The translations under genes were made by a program, and so were the position numbers. From NCBI GenBank assembly GCA_965216425.1, contig CBDCFV010000007.1, positions 1,054,001 through 1,118,000 on the forward strand: a stretch of DNA of 64,000 bases. The letters run 5' to 3'. Numbering within the stretch: position 1 is the first letter of the stretch; each line of letters opens with the position of its first letter. Below the pieces are notes generated by a model that saw only the letters and a list, made by a program, of their open reading frames with translations, made no database searches and was not told the origin of the DNA. Source of the stretch: CBDCFV01 sp965216425 (GTDB taxonomy: Bacteria; Chloroflexota; Dehalococcoidia; Lucifugimonadales; UBA3495). Below, piece after piece: positions 8,047 to 16,580 of this stretch.

Positions 8047-8586
8047 TTGCCTACACAAGCAAAGATAGACCGGGTGGATGAGCTAAAGGACAAGCTGGAG
8101 CGGTGCAGTATTGCCGTGTCCACCAACTATACCGGTATAGGGGTGAACGAGATCACCGAACTGCGGAGGCGAATGCGTACCGCCGGGGTGGAGTTAACCG
8201 TAGTCAAGAATAACTTGATGAAGCTGGCGTGCGACGCGGCGGACCGCCCCGATGGAAAGTCAATCGTTGAAGGCCCCACCGCTATTGCATTCGGGTATGA
8301 TGATCCGGCGACCGTGCCCAAGGCTCTTACGGACTATATCCGGACCACCCGCTCGATTCTGAATATTCAGGGTGCGGTGTTGGGCACCGGAACGATCCTG
8401 CCTCCGGACGAGGTGGACCGGCTGGCCTCTTTGCCGCCCAAGCCGCAATTGGTGGCAACCTTGCTCGGACAGATGCAAGCGCCCCTGCAGCGGTTGATGG
8501 GAGTGATGAACGGCCCGGTGAGGAACCTGGACGCGTTGCTTCAAGCGCGGATCCGGCAGATCGAGTCCGGCGAAAACGGTGACTAA
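8047..8586 (+). CDS. rplJ: 50S ribosomal protein L10
   Basis: 179 residues from TTG 8047, chosen because GGGGGGAA lies directly upstream and MPTQAKIDRVDELK matches L10 N-termini. The body shows TNYTGIGVNEITELRRRMR and VVKNNLMKLA. It anchors L7/L12 dimers to the stalk. It is separated from rplL by 34 nt. Confidence 0.95.
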   Translation: MPTQAKIDRVDELKDKLERCSIAVSTNYTGIGVNEITELRRRMRTAGVELTVVKNNLMKLACDAADRPDGKSIVEGPTAIAFGYDDPATVPKALTDYIRTTRSILNIQGAVLGTGTILPPDEVDRLASLPPKPQLVATLLGQMQAPLQRLMGVMNGPVRNLDALLQARIRQIESGENGD

Positions 8587-8620
8587 TCTAAATCAGCAAC
8601 AGATAAGATAAGGAGGCCTC

Positions 8621-9007
8621 ATGAGCAAAGACGAAGTAATGGCTGCAATCAAAGAGATGAACGTGCTGGAGTTGGCCGACATGGTCAAGGCCCTGGAGGA
8701 GGAGTTCGGCATTACAGCCGCAGCTCCGGTGGCCGTGATGGCGGCGCCCGGCGCCGCTGGAGCCGGCGCTGCCACCGCCGAACCTGAAGAGGAGCAGACT
8801 GAGTTCAACGTCTCCATCAAGGAGATCGGACCGAACAAGATCAACGTCATTAAAGCGGTCCGGGAAGTTACCTCACTGGGTCTGCGGGAAGCCAAAGAGC
8901 TGGTGGAGTCCGCGCCGGCAGCGGTGAAAGAGGGCATCGTTAGAGACGAAGCCGACTCCATAAAAGGCAAGCTGGAAGAGGCCGGCGCCGTCGTCGAGGT
9001 TGCATAG
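8621..9007 (+). CDS. rplL: 50S ribosomal protein L7/L12
   Basis: 128 residues: N-terminal dimerisation helices, an Ala/Pro-rich hinge, and the C-terminal domain with EFNVSIKEIGPNKINVIKAV and TSLGLREAKELVESAP. A strong AAGGAGG sits 5 nt before the ATG. rpoB, usually next, is absent. Confidence 0.97.
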   Translation: MSKDEVMAAIKEMNVLELADMVKALEEEFGITAAAPVAVMAAPGAAGAGAATAEPEEEQTEFNVSIKEIGPNKINVIKAVREVTSLGLREAKELVESAPAAVKEGIVRDEADSIKGKLEEAGAVVEVA

Positions 9008-9043
9008 ACTTCCACCCTACCATCGGCGCTGGGGAGGCACGGA

Positions 9044-9289
9044 TTGAGTCGCAAGAAAGACTTGGAACGCTTCCAACGTTTGAAGGCGCAAAACCCTGAT
9101 TACGCGGGCTTTCGGGGCGCTAATACCGCGCCGCCGACGCCTGAGGAAGTCTTAGAGTCCGTAGTGTGCAGCGTCTGTAACCGGCGCCGCAACGTTGCGG
9201 TCAGCAGCCTGCCGGAAGACCGCAACGCCTTCGTTTGCTTGCGTTGCCAGGACCAGGAAGAGGCCGCCGCAACCAGCGCCGCCGAGTGA
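9044..9289 (+). CDS. Small zinc-ribbon protein, unknown function
   Basis: 81 residues from a TTG start. Two CxxC pairs (C42/C45 and C65/C68) are spaced as in a zinc ribbon, with a basic N-terminus (MSRKKDLERFQRLK) and an acidic tail. It lies 36 nt after rplL and before a strong terminator, so it is co-expressed with the ribosomal stalk genes. I do not recognise a named family. A role in translation or transcription is only suggested by position. Confidence 0.7.
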   Translation: MSRKKDLERFQRLKAQNPDYAGFRGANTAPPTPEEVLESVVCSVCNRRRNVAVSSLPEDRNAFVCLRCQDQEEAAATSAAE

Positions 9290-9339
9290 TCGTCAACGGA
9301 TTTACCCCCATCGGGGTACGGAGCTTCCCGGCAAATTTG

Positions 9340-9371
9340 CCCCAACCTCTCACTGAGGGGTTGGGGTTTTT
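9340..9371 (+). terminator. Rho-independent terminator of the rpl operon
   Basis: CCCCAACC and GGTTGGGG pair around a loop containing TCTCACTGAG, followed by TTTTTG. It closes the tRNA-tuf-rplL-zinc-ribbon operon 50 nt after the last stop. Confidence 0.9.
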
Positions 9372-9451
9372 GTTCACTTGCCGGTTGCAGACTGCCAGCG
9401 TACACTGGCGTCATTCTCTCACGGATTGCTTGAAAGGAAGGTAATCGCTTC

Positions 9452-9766
9452 ATGATTAAAGTTACAGTGCTGTACCCACACGATCCCGAAAAGAAGTTTG
9501 ACCTCGACTATTACACCAGCACCCACGGGCCGTTGGTTCAACGTTTGCTGGGCCCCATGGGTTTGGTGCGAACCGAGACGGAGAAAGGTGTGTCGGGCAC
9601 AGACCCCAACTCGCCTCCTCCATTTGTGGCAGTGGGACACCTCTACTTCAATACGACCGACGAGGTGCACGAGGCGTTCAAGACCCACGGCCGGGAGATA
9701 GTGGGCGACATAAAGAACTATACCGACATTCAACCAACGTTCCAGATAAGTGAGACTATAGACTAA
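9452..9766 (+). CDS. EthD family protein
   Basis: 104 residues, the size of an EthD/dimeric alpha-beta barrel domain. Typical elements are MIKVTVLYPHDPEKKFDLDYY, THGPLVQRLLGP and VGDIKNYTDIQP. EthD was first found with an ether-degrading P450, and relatives are small cofactor-less enzymes or accessory proteins of unclear role. GAAAGGAAGG lies just upstream of the ATG. It appears to be a single-gene unit. Confidence 0.8.
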   Translation: MIKVTVLYPHDPEKKFDLDYYTSTHGPLVQRLLGPMGLVRTETEKGVSGTDPNSPPPFVAVGHLYFNTTDEVHEAFKTHGREIVGDIKNYTDIQPTFQISETID

Positions 9767-9942
9767 GAAACTGTCTCAAAACCAACCAGTCCTGCTAATA
9801 TCCAGTGCCAGTAACCGAAAAAGCTATGGATTCCCGCCTGCGCGGGAATGACAGGTTAGACGGGAATGATGAGTGAGATGGGAATGACGAGTTAGACGGG
9901 AATGATAGGTTGGGCACTACGCTGAGTCCTGAGATAGTTTCT
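9766..9942. repeat. MITE-like element with imperfect inverted ends and 18-bp tandem units
   Basis: Left end AGAAACTGTCTCA (9766-9778) and right end TGAGATAGTTTCT (9930-9942) are inverted repeats with 12 of 13 bases matching. Inside lie a REP-like palindrome (9830-9852) and, directly after it, three degenerate 18-bp units of the form GAGTTAGACGGGAATGA (about 9853-9905). The left end overlaps the EthD stop codon. No protein is encoded, so any movement would need a transposase in trans. Confidence 0.55.
9830..9852 (+). repeat. REP-like palindrome, copy 2
   Basis: Identical to the unit at 52-74. It lies inside the 9766-9942 element, where degenerate copies of its right end (GACGGGAATGA) appear to have been amplified in tandem. 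Confidence 0.75.
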
Positions 9943-9986
9943 AATGGGTGTTTCGGGTTCTCGAGATTCAGTCGGGGGTCCATGAC

Positions 9987-10370
9987 ATGACAGCCACTGC
10001 TCGAACTAGAGACCTTTTCGCCGATGCACGGACCCTGTACGCCGACGCTTTGGAGATGCTGGACCAAGGCAAGCTCCGCAACGCCGCGGAGAAGGCTTGG
10101 GGAGCCACTAAACGGGCGACGGACGCCTTGGTCCTGGCCAGGACAGGAAAGGAACCGCAGTCAGCCGGGCAAGCCAGGCGAGCCCTGCTGAGATTGAGCA
10201 ACACCAGCCCAGCGTTTGACGTGTTTCAGGGCCGATACAACACTAGGTCGGCGTTGTTGCATGTCAACTGCTTTTACGACGGCAACTGCGAACCGGAACA
10301 GGAGATGACTGCCCTGATTGCCGCTACCAGCACTTATATCCGGGACGCCGAGCGCTTGGCAACCATCTGA
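9987..10370 (+). CDS. HEPN/PaREP1-like small protein
   Basis: 127 residues, all predicted helical. The segment GKLRNAAEKAWGATKRATDALV matches the PaREP1-type helical domain, which is HEPN-related. A second, frameshifted relative occurs at 50768-51130 (QASEKAWGAA). An upstream in-frame start at 9948 is possible, but ATG 9987 matches the domain start. HEPN proteins are often RNases or nucleotidyltransferase partners. No RxxxxH catalytic motif is evident, and no nucleotidyltransferase is adjacent. Confidence 0.6.
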   Translation: MTATARTRDLFADARTLYADALEMLDQGKLRNAAEKAWGATKRATDALVLARTGKEPQSAGQARRALLRLSNTSPAFDVFQGRYNTRSALLHVNCFYDGNCEPEQEMTALIAATSTYIRDAERLATI

Positions 10371-10433
10371 ATGCCCACGGGCCCGGTATCGCGCTCTTAG
10401 ACCTGACCAATCGTATTGGAGGGAGACCCTTTT

Positions 10434-12074
10434 ATGCCGCAAACGGACTTTGAAGACCTGTCCCGCCGCCTAATCGAAGAGTATTGGAGCTTCTATCCTA
10501 CGTCGGGCTCCCGAGTCGGGCGGCACGAATATGATGGCAGGCTGCCAGACCTTTCACAGGTTAACCTTGGTCGGCGGGTAGAGCAGGTCCAAAAAGGGCT
10601 GGCATCCCTCTCCACCTTTACGCCCGATACAGGCAATCCCGACGAAGCTCTCAGCCACCGGATGTTGGAGTTGTTCCTGCAACGGGAGCACTTCGCCCTG
10701 ACCGAGTTGCGGACATTGGAAAACAACCCGATGCGACAGGTAGGTTACTTGGACGTAAGCGGCTACCTGAACCGGGACTATGCTCCATTGGCTGAACGGC
10801 TTGAGTCAGCGACTCGCGTGTTGCGCCAAGCGCCGGACTTTCTGGACGGTTTAAGATCCGGGTTGGCAGACGGCATTGGCCGACCGGTACTGGACATGAG
10901 CATCGAGGCCTATGCCGGCATGGCGAAGTTCTACCGAGAAGACCTCGTGGGGGCCGTCGCCGATGCTGTCACTCCGGCGGGTTTTCACGCCGCCAGAGAG
11001 GCGGCCGCTGCCGCTTTGGATGACTTTGTGGAGGACCTCAAGGAACGGAGCCGTAACGCGCCCCCTGATTTCGCCATAGGTCCCGGTCTATACGCCAAGA
11101 TGCTGGAGGTGGGAGAGGGACTTTCCACGCCTGTGGCTGAACTGGAGACGTTGGGACTGGCGGACTTGAACCGCAACCTGGAGCAGATAGCCGAGGTCGC
11201 CGCCTCTATAACGCCGGGGAGAGCCGTAAAGGACATCGTAGAGGATATTTCCCGGCGTCACCCGTCCGCCGACGGGTTGATCCCCGAAACCAGAGACATG
11301 CTGGAGGAAATCCGCCAAGCGTTATTGGACCTGGACTTGATCAGCATCCCGTCGGAAGACCGGTGCGAGGTAGTTGAGACCCCTTCTTACATGCGGTACG
11401 CTTTCGCCGCCATGGACAGCGCCGGGGCATTGGAGACACGGGCCAACGAGTCCTTCTATTACGTCACGCCGGTGGACCCCGAATGGACCGCCCGGCAGCA
11501 GGAGGAGTGGTTAAGCAATTTTAACTACGATACCCTGCGGGTGGTGTCGGTCCATGAAGTCTACCCGGGCCACTTCGTGCACCACCTTCACAATCGCTAC
11601 GGGCGCCCCTTGCCGCTGGTAAACCGGGTGGCTACTTCCTACGCCTTCACCGAGGGTTGGGCCCATTACACCGAGCAGATGATGATGGAGGGCGAGTACG
11701 CCGCAAATTCGCCCAACCTGCGGCTTACCCAGCTATTGGAAGCATTGGTACGCGACTGCCGTTTCCTGTGCTCCATCTGGATGCACACCCAAGGAATGGC
11801 AGTGGAGGACGCGACGCAGTTTTTCATGGACCACGCTTATATGGGCGAGCTGCCGGCCCGGCGAGAAGCTCTGCGGGGCACATTTGATCCAGGGTACTTG
11901 AACTACACGCTGGGCAAGCTGATGATATTGAAACTGCGGAGCGATTACCGCCGTGAGAAGGGCGGCGCCTATTCCCTTAAAGGGTTTCACGACCAACTGT
12001 TGTCGTACGGCGCCCCGGCATTGCCTCTGCTCAGGCAGGCTATGTTGCGAGACCCGGGCGATACTGCGCTTTAG
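10434..12074 (+). CDS. DUF885 family protein, putative metallopeptidase-like
   Basis: 546 residues from ATG 10434, set by GGAGGGAG 9 nt upstream. The DUF885 signature HEVYPGHFVHH lies in the C-terminal half, followed by ATSYAFTEGWAHYTEQMM, giving the H-E-x3-G-H plus downstream E pattern of a zinc-peptidase-like site. No signal peptide is visible, so it is probably cytoplasmic. The substrate is unknown. It is followed by a convergent PIG-L deacetylase gene. Confidence 0.85.
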   Translation: MPQTDFEDLSRRLIEEYWSFYPTSGSRVGRHEYDGRLPDLSQVNLGRRVEQVQKGLASLSTFTPDTGNPDEALSHRMLELFLQREHFALTELRTLENNPMRQVGYLDVSGYLNRDYAPLAERLESATRVLRQAPDFLDGLRSGLADGIGRPVLDMSIEAYAGMAKFYREDLVGAVADAVTPAGFHAAREAAAAALDDFVEDLKERSRNAPPDFAIGPGLYAKMLEVGEGLSTPVAELETLGLADLNRNLEQIAEVAASITPGRAVKDIVEDISRRHPSADGLIPETRDMLEEIRQALLDLDLISIPSEDRCEVVETPSYMRYAFAAMDSAGALETRANESFYYVTPVDPEWTARQQEEWLSNFNYDTLRVVSVHEVYPGHFVHHLHNRYGRPLPLVNRVATSYAFTEGWAHYTEQMMMEGEYAANSPNLRLTQLLEALVRDCRFLCSIWMHTQGMAVEDATQFFMDHAYMGELPARREALRGTFDPGYLNYTLGKLMILKLRSDYRREKGGAYSLKGFHDQLLSYGAPALPLLRQAMLRDPGDTAL

Positions 12075-12098
12075 CGGGGCGTTTGGAATAATAGCTGG

Positions 12099-12806
12099 TC
12101 AGGTGGTACGGAAGGTTACTTTGCGGAACGCTTCCCCATAGGTGCATTCCTGATCGGAAGCCGCTTCAGTGGCTTCCGATTCGATGAAGCCCCTGATGTC
12201 CTCCGGCGAATGATCGGCCACTTGGCTGGTGTGGGCCATGACCGCCCTGGTCTTGGCGTCCAGGAATTCGCCGATGTCGACATAGGTGTCAGGCCGTTCT
12301 GTGCCCCAGAACAAGACAGTGCCAGTTTTGTGGGGCTCCAATCCTTCGTCCTTCCATAGCTCGATGAAGTGAAGGTGGTCTCTGGCGCATGGGAACACTG
12401 CGTCCAACGCTACTTGGCCGGTAATGCGGTGGTCCCGATGCCAAGCCAGGTTTTTGCGGTACGGTTCGGGGCAGATAACGACGTCGGGCCGCACTTGCCG
12501 GATTTGCCTTACCAAGTGGCGGCGAAAATCGCTAGTGTCCTCCAACTCACCGTCCGGGAACTGAAGCTCCACCACTTCCGCCACGCCTAACAACTCGGCG
12601 GCTTTTTGCTGCTCGCACGTTCGTTGCAGTCCCAGGGCCTCTGAGATTACCTCGCGGTCGCTGGCGCCTTTGCCACCGTCGGTGCACAGCACGTAGCGGA
12701 CTGTCGCACCTTCATTGATCCACTTGGATATAGTGCCGCCGCACCAGAACTCCGCCTCGTTCGGGTGCGGAATGACTACCAGAACTCGCTGCGGGACTTC
12801 TTCCAT
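12099..12806 (-). CDS. PIG-L/LmbE family deacetylase, altered active-site motif
   Basis: 235 residues from ATG 12806, chosen because GGAGGTGG lies 7 nt upstream. The LmbE fold is clear: VLVVIPHPNEAEFWCGGT at the N-terminus, then VRYVLCTDGGKGASDREV, and AWHRDHRITGQVALDAVF holding the distal metal histidine. The family de-N-acetylates sugar-linked GlcNAc groups with zinc. The usual HPDDE reads HPNEAE: the catalytic-base Asp is Asn and the metal Asp is Glu. Activity may differ or be lost. A 10-bp inverted repeat (ATCGGAAGCC) lies near the 3' end of the coding region. Confidence 0.85.
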   Translation of the reverse strand: MEEVPQRVLVVIPHPNEAEFWCGGTISKWINEGATVRYVLCTDGGKGASDREVISEALGLQRTCEQQKAAELLGVAEVVELQFPDGELEDTSDFRRHLVRQIRQVRPDVVICPEPYRKNLAWHRDHRITGQVALDAVFPCARDHLHFIELWKDEGLEPHKTGTVLFWGTERPDTYVDIGEFLDAKTRAVMAHTSQVADHSPEDIRGFIESEATEAASDQECTYGEAFRKVTFRTT

Positions 12807-13101
12807 CCGCAAGCCACCTCCAAGCTGAGCACCCTGAATATTGCGGCTTATCAGCCGTTCGACGCCATTGCTCCGGAGCCCAATTTGGGAGCGAACGGCG
12901 ACGAAACCCTATTACCAGTTGAACTGTTACCTCATTGAGGAGGCACGATTTTGACGCTGCCGGTGCATGTTATGCAGCCAATCAGCCGTGTTTCTCAATT
13001 AGAAGATACTCTGCTACAATCCGCCGGGAGTGTCAAGAGGACGTTGGCTTCAGCGTTCTGGCGGGATTGGCATTGGTCGGATATTAACAGGCGGAGGAAT
13101 T
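12807..13101. other. Intergenic spacer with one weak plus-strand ORF
   Basis: No recognisable gene. A 55-codon frame on the plus strand (TTG 12951 to TGA 13118) follows GAGGAGG by 8 nt, but it overlaps the end of the DUF502 gene and has no family resemblance I can name. I treat it as probably spurious. No terminator is obvious for the minus-strand genes. Confidence 0.25.
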
Positions 13102-13797
13102 TCACCGGTGTAACGTGACACTTTCTTTACCCGGTATCCCGCACTTATTGAACACCTTTCCCGCCAGTATTCCGCCTGAAATGATTATTTTTAAGGCGTC
13201 ATCCACGGATATGTCCGTCGGGGTTAATTCATGGGCGGGCGCCATCAGCAGGAACCCCGATGATGGTATGGGAGTGGTGGGGATGTAAACAGCAACTATT
13301 TCCGCCCCGTCGGCGTCCACCATCCTAGATGTCACCAGCCCGATGGACTGTATGCCGGGCCTTGGGAAATCTACCAGGACCACTTCAGTGTACCGGTTGT
13401 TGCCTTGGTTCGAGTTAGATAACAACTCCACCGCCGAGCGGGTAGTGCCGTAGATGGTTTTGACCACAGGAATTACTTCCAGGACTCTATGGCCGATGCC
13501 TATCAGCCTCCGGCCGACTACGTGGGCAGCGATAAGCCCCATAATATAGACGATGATCACCAGCACCGCCAAGCCTTGGCCCGGTATGTCGGGGCCGGGA
13601 AGCAGCGCCAAGGGGCTGCGCAGAATGCCGTCCACCAATTCAAAGACGAACTTTAGAATGAGGATGGTAATGCCGATGGGCAGCATCACCAAAATGCCCG
13701 CGGCGAAGGTGCGCCGCATGTGCCTGGCGACGGCCGACAGCGGCGGTAAAGTCCGGTGCGATGAAGATGAGCGGGGGTCGTTCAGTGGGGTCGCCAA
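13102..13797 (-). CDS. DUF502 family membrane protein
   Basis: 231 residues from TTG 13797 with GGAGGA upstream. Two N-terminal hydrophobic helices (about 31-52 and 75-97) are followed by the DUF502 cytosolic region with IPVVKTIYGTTRSAVELL and VVLVDFPRPGIQSIGLVT. The function of DUF502 is unknown. It lies 18 nt after the glycosyltransferase and ends the long minus-strand series. Confidence 0.9.
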   Translation of the reverse strand: MATPLNDPRSSSSHRTLPPLSAVARHMRRTFAAGILVMLPIGITILILKFVFELVDGILRSPLALLPGPDIPGQGLAVLVIIVYIMGLIAAHVVGRRLIGIGHRVLEVIPVVKTIYGTTRSAVELLSNSNQGNNRYTEVVLVDFPRPGIQSIGLVTSRMVDADGAEIVAVYIPTTPIPSSGFLLMAPAHELTPTDISVDDALKIIISGGILAGKVFNKCGIPGKESVTLHR

Positions 13798-13815
13798 ATG
13801 GTCCTCCGATTTATC

Positions 13816-15027
13816 TCAGAGGCTTTCGGGGACCAACGCGGCGTATAATTCCGTGACGCGAGCGGCGACGTTATCCCAACCTAGCCCTTCGGCTTTGTGA
13901 CGAGCCGCCACACCCATACTGTGTTGCAGCTTCTTATTTGATATTATCATTTCGACAGAGTCTGCGAAAGTCTCCGGGCAACGTAAAGGCGTCAGATATC
14001 CGGTGCGCGCGTGTTGAACTATTGTGGACAGGCCGCCGACTCGGGCTGCTACCACGGGGGTGCCGCAAGCCATAGACTCTAAAGCAACAAGGCCGAAGCT
14101 TTCGTAGTAGGAGGGCACCACACACACGTCGGCAGCATTGTAGTACTTCGGCAGGTATTGCTGGTCCACTCTTCCGACGAAATCGAACAGGTCGTCCACG
14201 TTCAAGTCCGCAGCTAAAGAACGCATTCTGTCGACGTCTTCGTCCTGGCCCACTCCGCCGCCGACGACCAGGAACCGGACCTCGTCCCGCTTTTCCAGTT
14301 GGGCCGCGGTGTGCAGCAACAACTCCGGCCCCTTCAATGGCTCCAGCCTGCCTACATACAGGAGGACCTTGCCGCCGTTGATGCCTAATTCATGCCGGAC
14401 GGTTTGTTGGTTTAACGGACGAAACAGCGACAGGTCCACCCCGCAGGGTATCAAATCTATTGTGTTTGCGTTGGCTTGGTAGAGGCGCACCATGGCGTCT
14501 CGTTCGTGAGGCGTGAAGGCGACTACACGGTCCGCCGTTGCCATCACCTCTTGCTCGACCCGCTCCCGCGTTTCCGATCCCTCCTCGCCCGCGCGCGATT
14601 GGGATTTTACGGCTGCCAAAGTATGGAAGGTGGTTACGTGAGGGACACGCCAAGTGGAACTCAGCGCCTGCCCTACCCAGCCGGACAGCCAGTAGTGAGT
14701 GTGGACCGCTTGATAGTCCAGTCCGTTGTCCCTTTGAAATGCAAGGAGCGCATCGTTGAATTCAGGCAGGAAGGGAAACAGGCGCTCCACGGGCGCTTCT
14801 GGGTCGCCGCCGGGCAGGTGAATCACTCGTGCAAAAGGGGCGATGTCCGTGGCCTCGTTTGCGCACCCGGGGTGTTCCCTGGTGAAGACGTCCACTTGTA
14901 CGCCGCGGTTGGCCAGGGCAATGGCCAACTGCTTTACATATACATTCATGCCCCCTGACTTGCCCTCTCCAGGGGCTGCCAGGGGGCATGCGTGGAACGA
15001 GATGAATGCTGCTCTTTCGACGGTCAA
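13816..15027 (-). CDS. Family 4 glycosyltransferase, MshA/sucrose-synthase-like
   Basis: 403 residues from TTG 15027, whose last two bases overlap the TGA stop of the upstream gene, so translation is coupled. The N-terminal acceptor domain holds GEGKSGGMNVYVKQLAIALA. The C-terminal GT-B nucleotide-sugar domain holds VGRLEPLKGPELLL and the EX7E-type site ESFGLVALESMACGTPVV. Family members move a hexose from an activated sugar to an acceptor such as inositol phosphate or sucrose precursors. The acceptor here is not determined. Confidence 0.88.
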   Translation of the reverse strand: MTVERAAFISFHACPLAAPGEGKSGGMNVYVKQLAIALANRGVQVDVFTREHPGCANEATDIAPFARVIHLPGGDPEAPVERLFPFLPEFNDALLAFQRDNGLDYQAVHTHYWLSGWVGQALSSTWRVPHVTTFHTLAAVKSQSRAGEEGSETRERVEQEVMATADRVVAFTPHERDAMVRLYQANANTIDLIPCGVDLSLFRPLNQQTVRHELGINGGKVLLYVGRLEPLKGPELLLHTAAQLEKRDEVRFLVVGGGVGQDEDVDRMRSLAADLNVDDLFDFVGRVDQQYLPKYYNAADVCVVPSYYESFGLVALESMACGTPVVAARVGGLSTIVQHARTGYLTPLRCPETFADSVEMIISNKKLQHSMGVAARHKAEGLGWDNVAARVTELYAALVPESL

Positions 15028-16001
15028 CTTCGTCTTACTGTCATCTGGTAAAGGTTGCGCGGCGTGCCGCCAAGGTGCTGCTTGTAGGTCTCGGAACCCC
15101 GGAGGAAGTCGAAATACTCCAGCCCTTGCTCGATAGACTCCCGCAGGCAAAGGGCGTTCAATAACAGGCCTACGCTGTAATAGCCGTAGTCGGGATCGTA
15201 ACCGCTGTTGTACAGCAGGCGGGAAGAGGCATAGTCGAAGCAGAGGCTGGCGGCTACCGTGGCTCCTTCCAACTCCATGAAATGCAGCCGCAACACGCCA
15301 ACCTCGGCCATCCGACGGGACATATTGCGGAAAAACTTCTCCCGGTCGGGGGTCATGTACTCCGCTTTGTCACTCCTGCTGAGGCGCATCAAACGAAGAA
15401 AGTCATCCAAGCGTGACGAAACCTCGTCCGGGTCCGTCACAACGTACCAACGCCAGTCGGGTTGAGCTTCCAAGCGCCTGAATTTCCGGCGAAGTTCGTG
15501 GCGGTTTTTCTTGGAAAGGACTGCCAGGTAGTCGTCCCACGTTGCAGGCAACTGGATGCCGGAGGCCGTGTCTTCCTGCTGAACCTCTACCGAGTACCCC
15601 CGGTCGCGAGCCAAATCGGGCAAGTGCTGCAGCGTTGGCGATGTTTCCACCAAAGAGTCCAGTTGCATTACTTCCCAAGGCTGGTCTTCCAACTGCCCCA
15701 TCAGAACCTCGAAGAACGGGGCTTCGAAGCCTTGGCGCACCATGAAATCGTTATAGTCGACCGTCTCCTGGCTGCCAAGGAAGGCCAGCGTGCTTCCGGT
15801 GCAGGTCAACGAGGCGATGGCGTCAACGCCGTTCGGCGACGGAACATAGAACCCGGCCATTGTCTTCCCGTCGCCAAAGTTTTCCCACCAGACCTGCTGC
15901 CATTGCGGGGAGAGGAACAGGGTGTTTACCGGAGAGGACGGAAGCATACCGATCCACTCCGACTCGATTTCCTGAAAAGATGTTAATGTTTTCGGGGCCA
16001 C
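15024..16001 (-). CDS. GNAT-like acetyltransferase, BioF2/CelD family
   Basis: 325 residues with the layout of the FemAB/BioF2-like acyltransferase group. An N-terminal SFQEIESEWIGML is followed by LSPQWQQVWWENFGDG, a central SKKNRHELRRKFRRLEAQ, and a C-terminal GNAT half with LEGATVAASLCFDYASSRLLYNSG. Relatives are found with polysaccharide or cell-envelope genes. The overlap with a glycosyltransferase suggests a surface glycan or lipid modification, but the substrate is unknown. Confidence 0.8.
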   Translation of the reverse strand: MAPKTLTSFQEIESEWIGMLPSSPVNTLFLSPQWQQVWWENFGDGKTMAGFYVPSPNGVDAIASLTCTGSTLAFLGSQETVDYNDFMVRQGFEAPFFEVLMGQLEDQPWEVMQLDSLVETSPTLQHLPDLARDRGYSVEVQQEDTASGIQLPATWDDYLAVLSKKNRHELRRKFRRLEAQPDWRWYVVTDPDEVSSRLDDFLRLMRLSRSDKAEYMTPDREKFFRNMSRRMAEVGVLRLHFMELEGATVAASLCFDYASSRLLYNSGYDPDYGYYSVGLLLNALCLRESIEQGLEYFDFLRGSETYKQHLGGTPRNLYQMTVRRS

Positions 16002-16005
16002 GAAG

Positions 16006-16515
16006 TTACCTCCGGTTTAACAGGGCTAACAACCCATCCCGACCAGGGGCGAAGTGTTCGAACCGGCCCCGGGTTGCCGTGGTGATCACGCGGTTGCCGG
16101 GCTTTTGTATCCCGCGCATTGCCATGCACAAATGCTCTGCTTCCAACTGCACCACCACTCCGTCAGGGGCAAGGGCCGACAATATAGAGTCCGCCACTTG
16201 CCCGGTAAGCCTCTCTTGCACTTGCAGGCGGCGGGCGGCAACCTCTAAGGCCCGGGCAAGTTTGCTCAGCCCGGAAATCTTACTGGTAGGGACGTAGGCC
16301 ATGTGTGCAATACCGAAAAAGGGAAGCAGATGGTGCTCACAGAGCGAGTAGAAGGGAATATTCCCCAATACTACGGGGTCGCGGTGTTCGGCTTCGAAGA
16401 CAGTGTCGATGGCTGATGCGGGGTCCAAGCCCACCCCGGAAAGCAGCCACTCGTACATTTTGGCTATCCGCTCCGGCGTCTCCTGTAACCCTTCCCGGCC
16501 GGGGTCTTCACCCAC
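16006..16515 (-). CDS. folE: GTP cyclohydrolase I (start uncertain)
   Basis: Contains all FolE motifs: GEDPGREGLQETPERIAKMY, the zinc site SLCEHHLLPFFG and EAEHLCMAMRGIQKPG. It converts GTP to 7,8-dihydroneopterin triphosphate, the first step of folate/pterin synthesis. From GTG 16515 it has 169 residues, shorter than usual. The same frame stays open and FolE-like upstream (IQQQLVKQAITALLQGV) to at least 16560 without ATG, GTG or TTG, so the real start may be a rare codon such as ATT or CTG. It lies 4 nt before the GNAT gene. Confidence 0.92.
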   Translation of the reverse strand: MGEDPGREGLQETPERIAKMYEWLLSGVGLDPASAIDTVFEAEHRDPVVLGNIPFYSLCEHHLLPFFGIAHMAYVPTSKISGLSKLARALEVAARRLQVQERLTGQVADSILSALAPDGVVVQLEAEHLCMAMRGIQKPGNRVITTATRGRFEHFAPGRDGLLALLNRR

Positions 16516-16580
16516 CCCTTGTAAAAGGGCAGTGATTGCTTGTTTGACCAGTTGCTGTTGAATGCTGTGTACCCTCGATG

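Noticed and set aside
12951..13118. 55-codon ORF with GAGGAGG upstream
   Set aside because: It overlaps the DUF502 3' end, starts at TTG and matches no known family. Kept only as a note.
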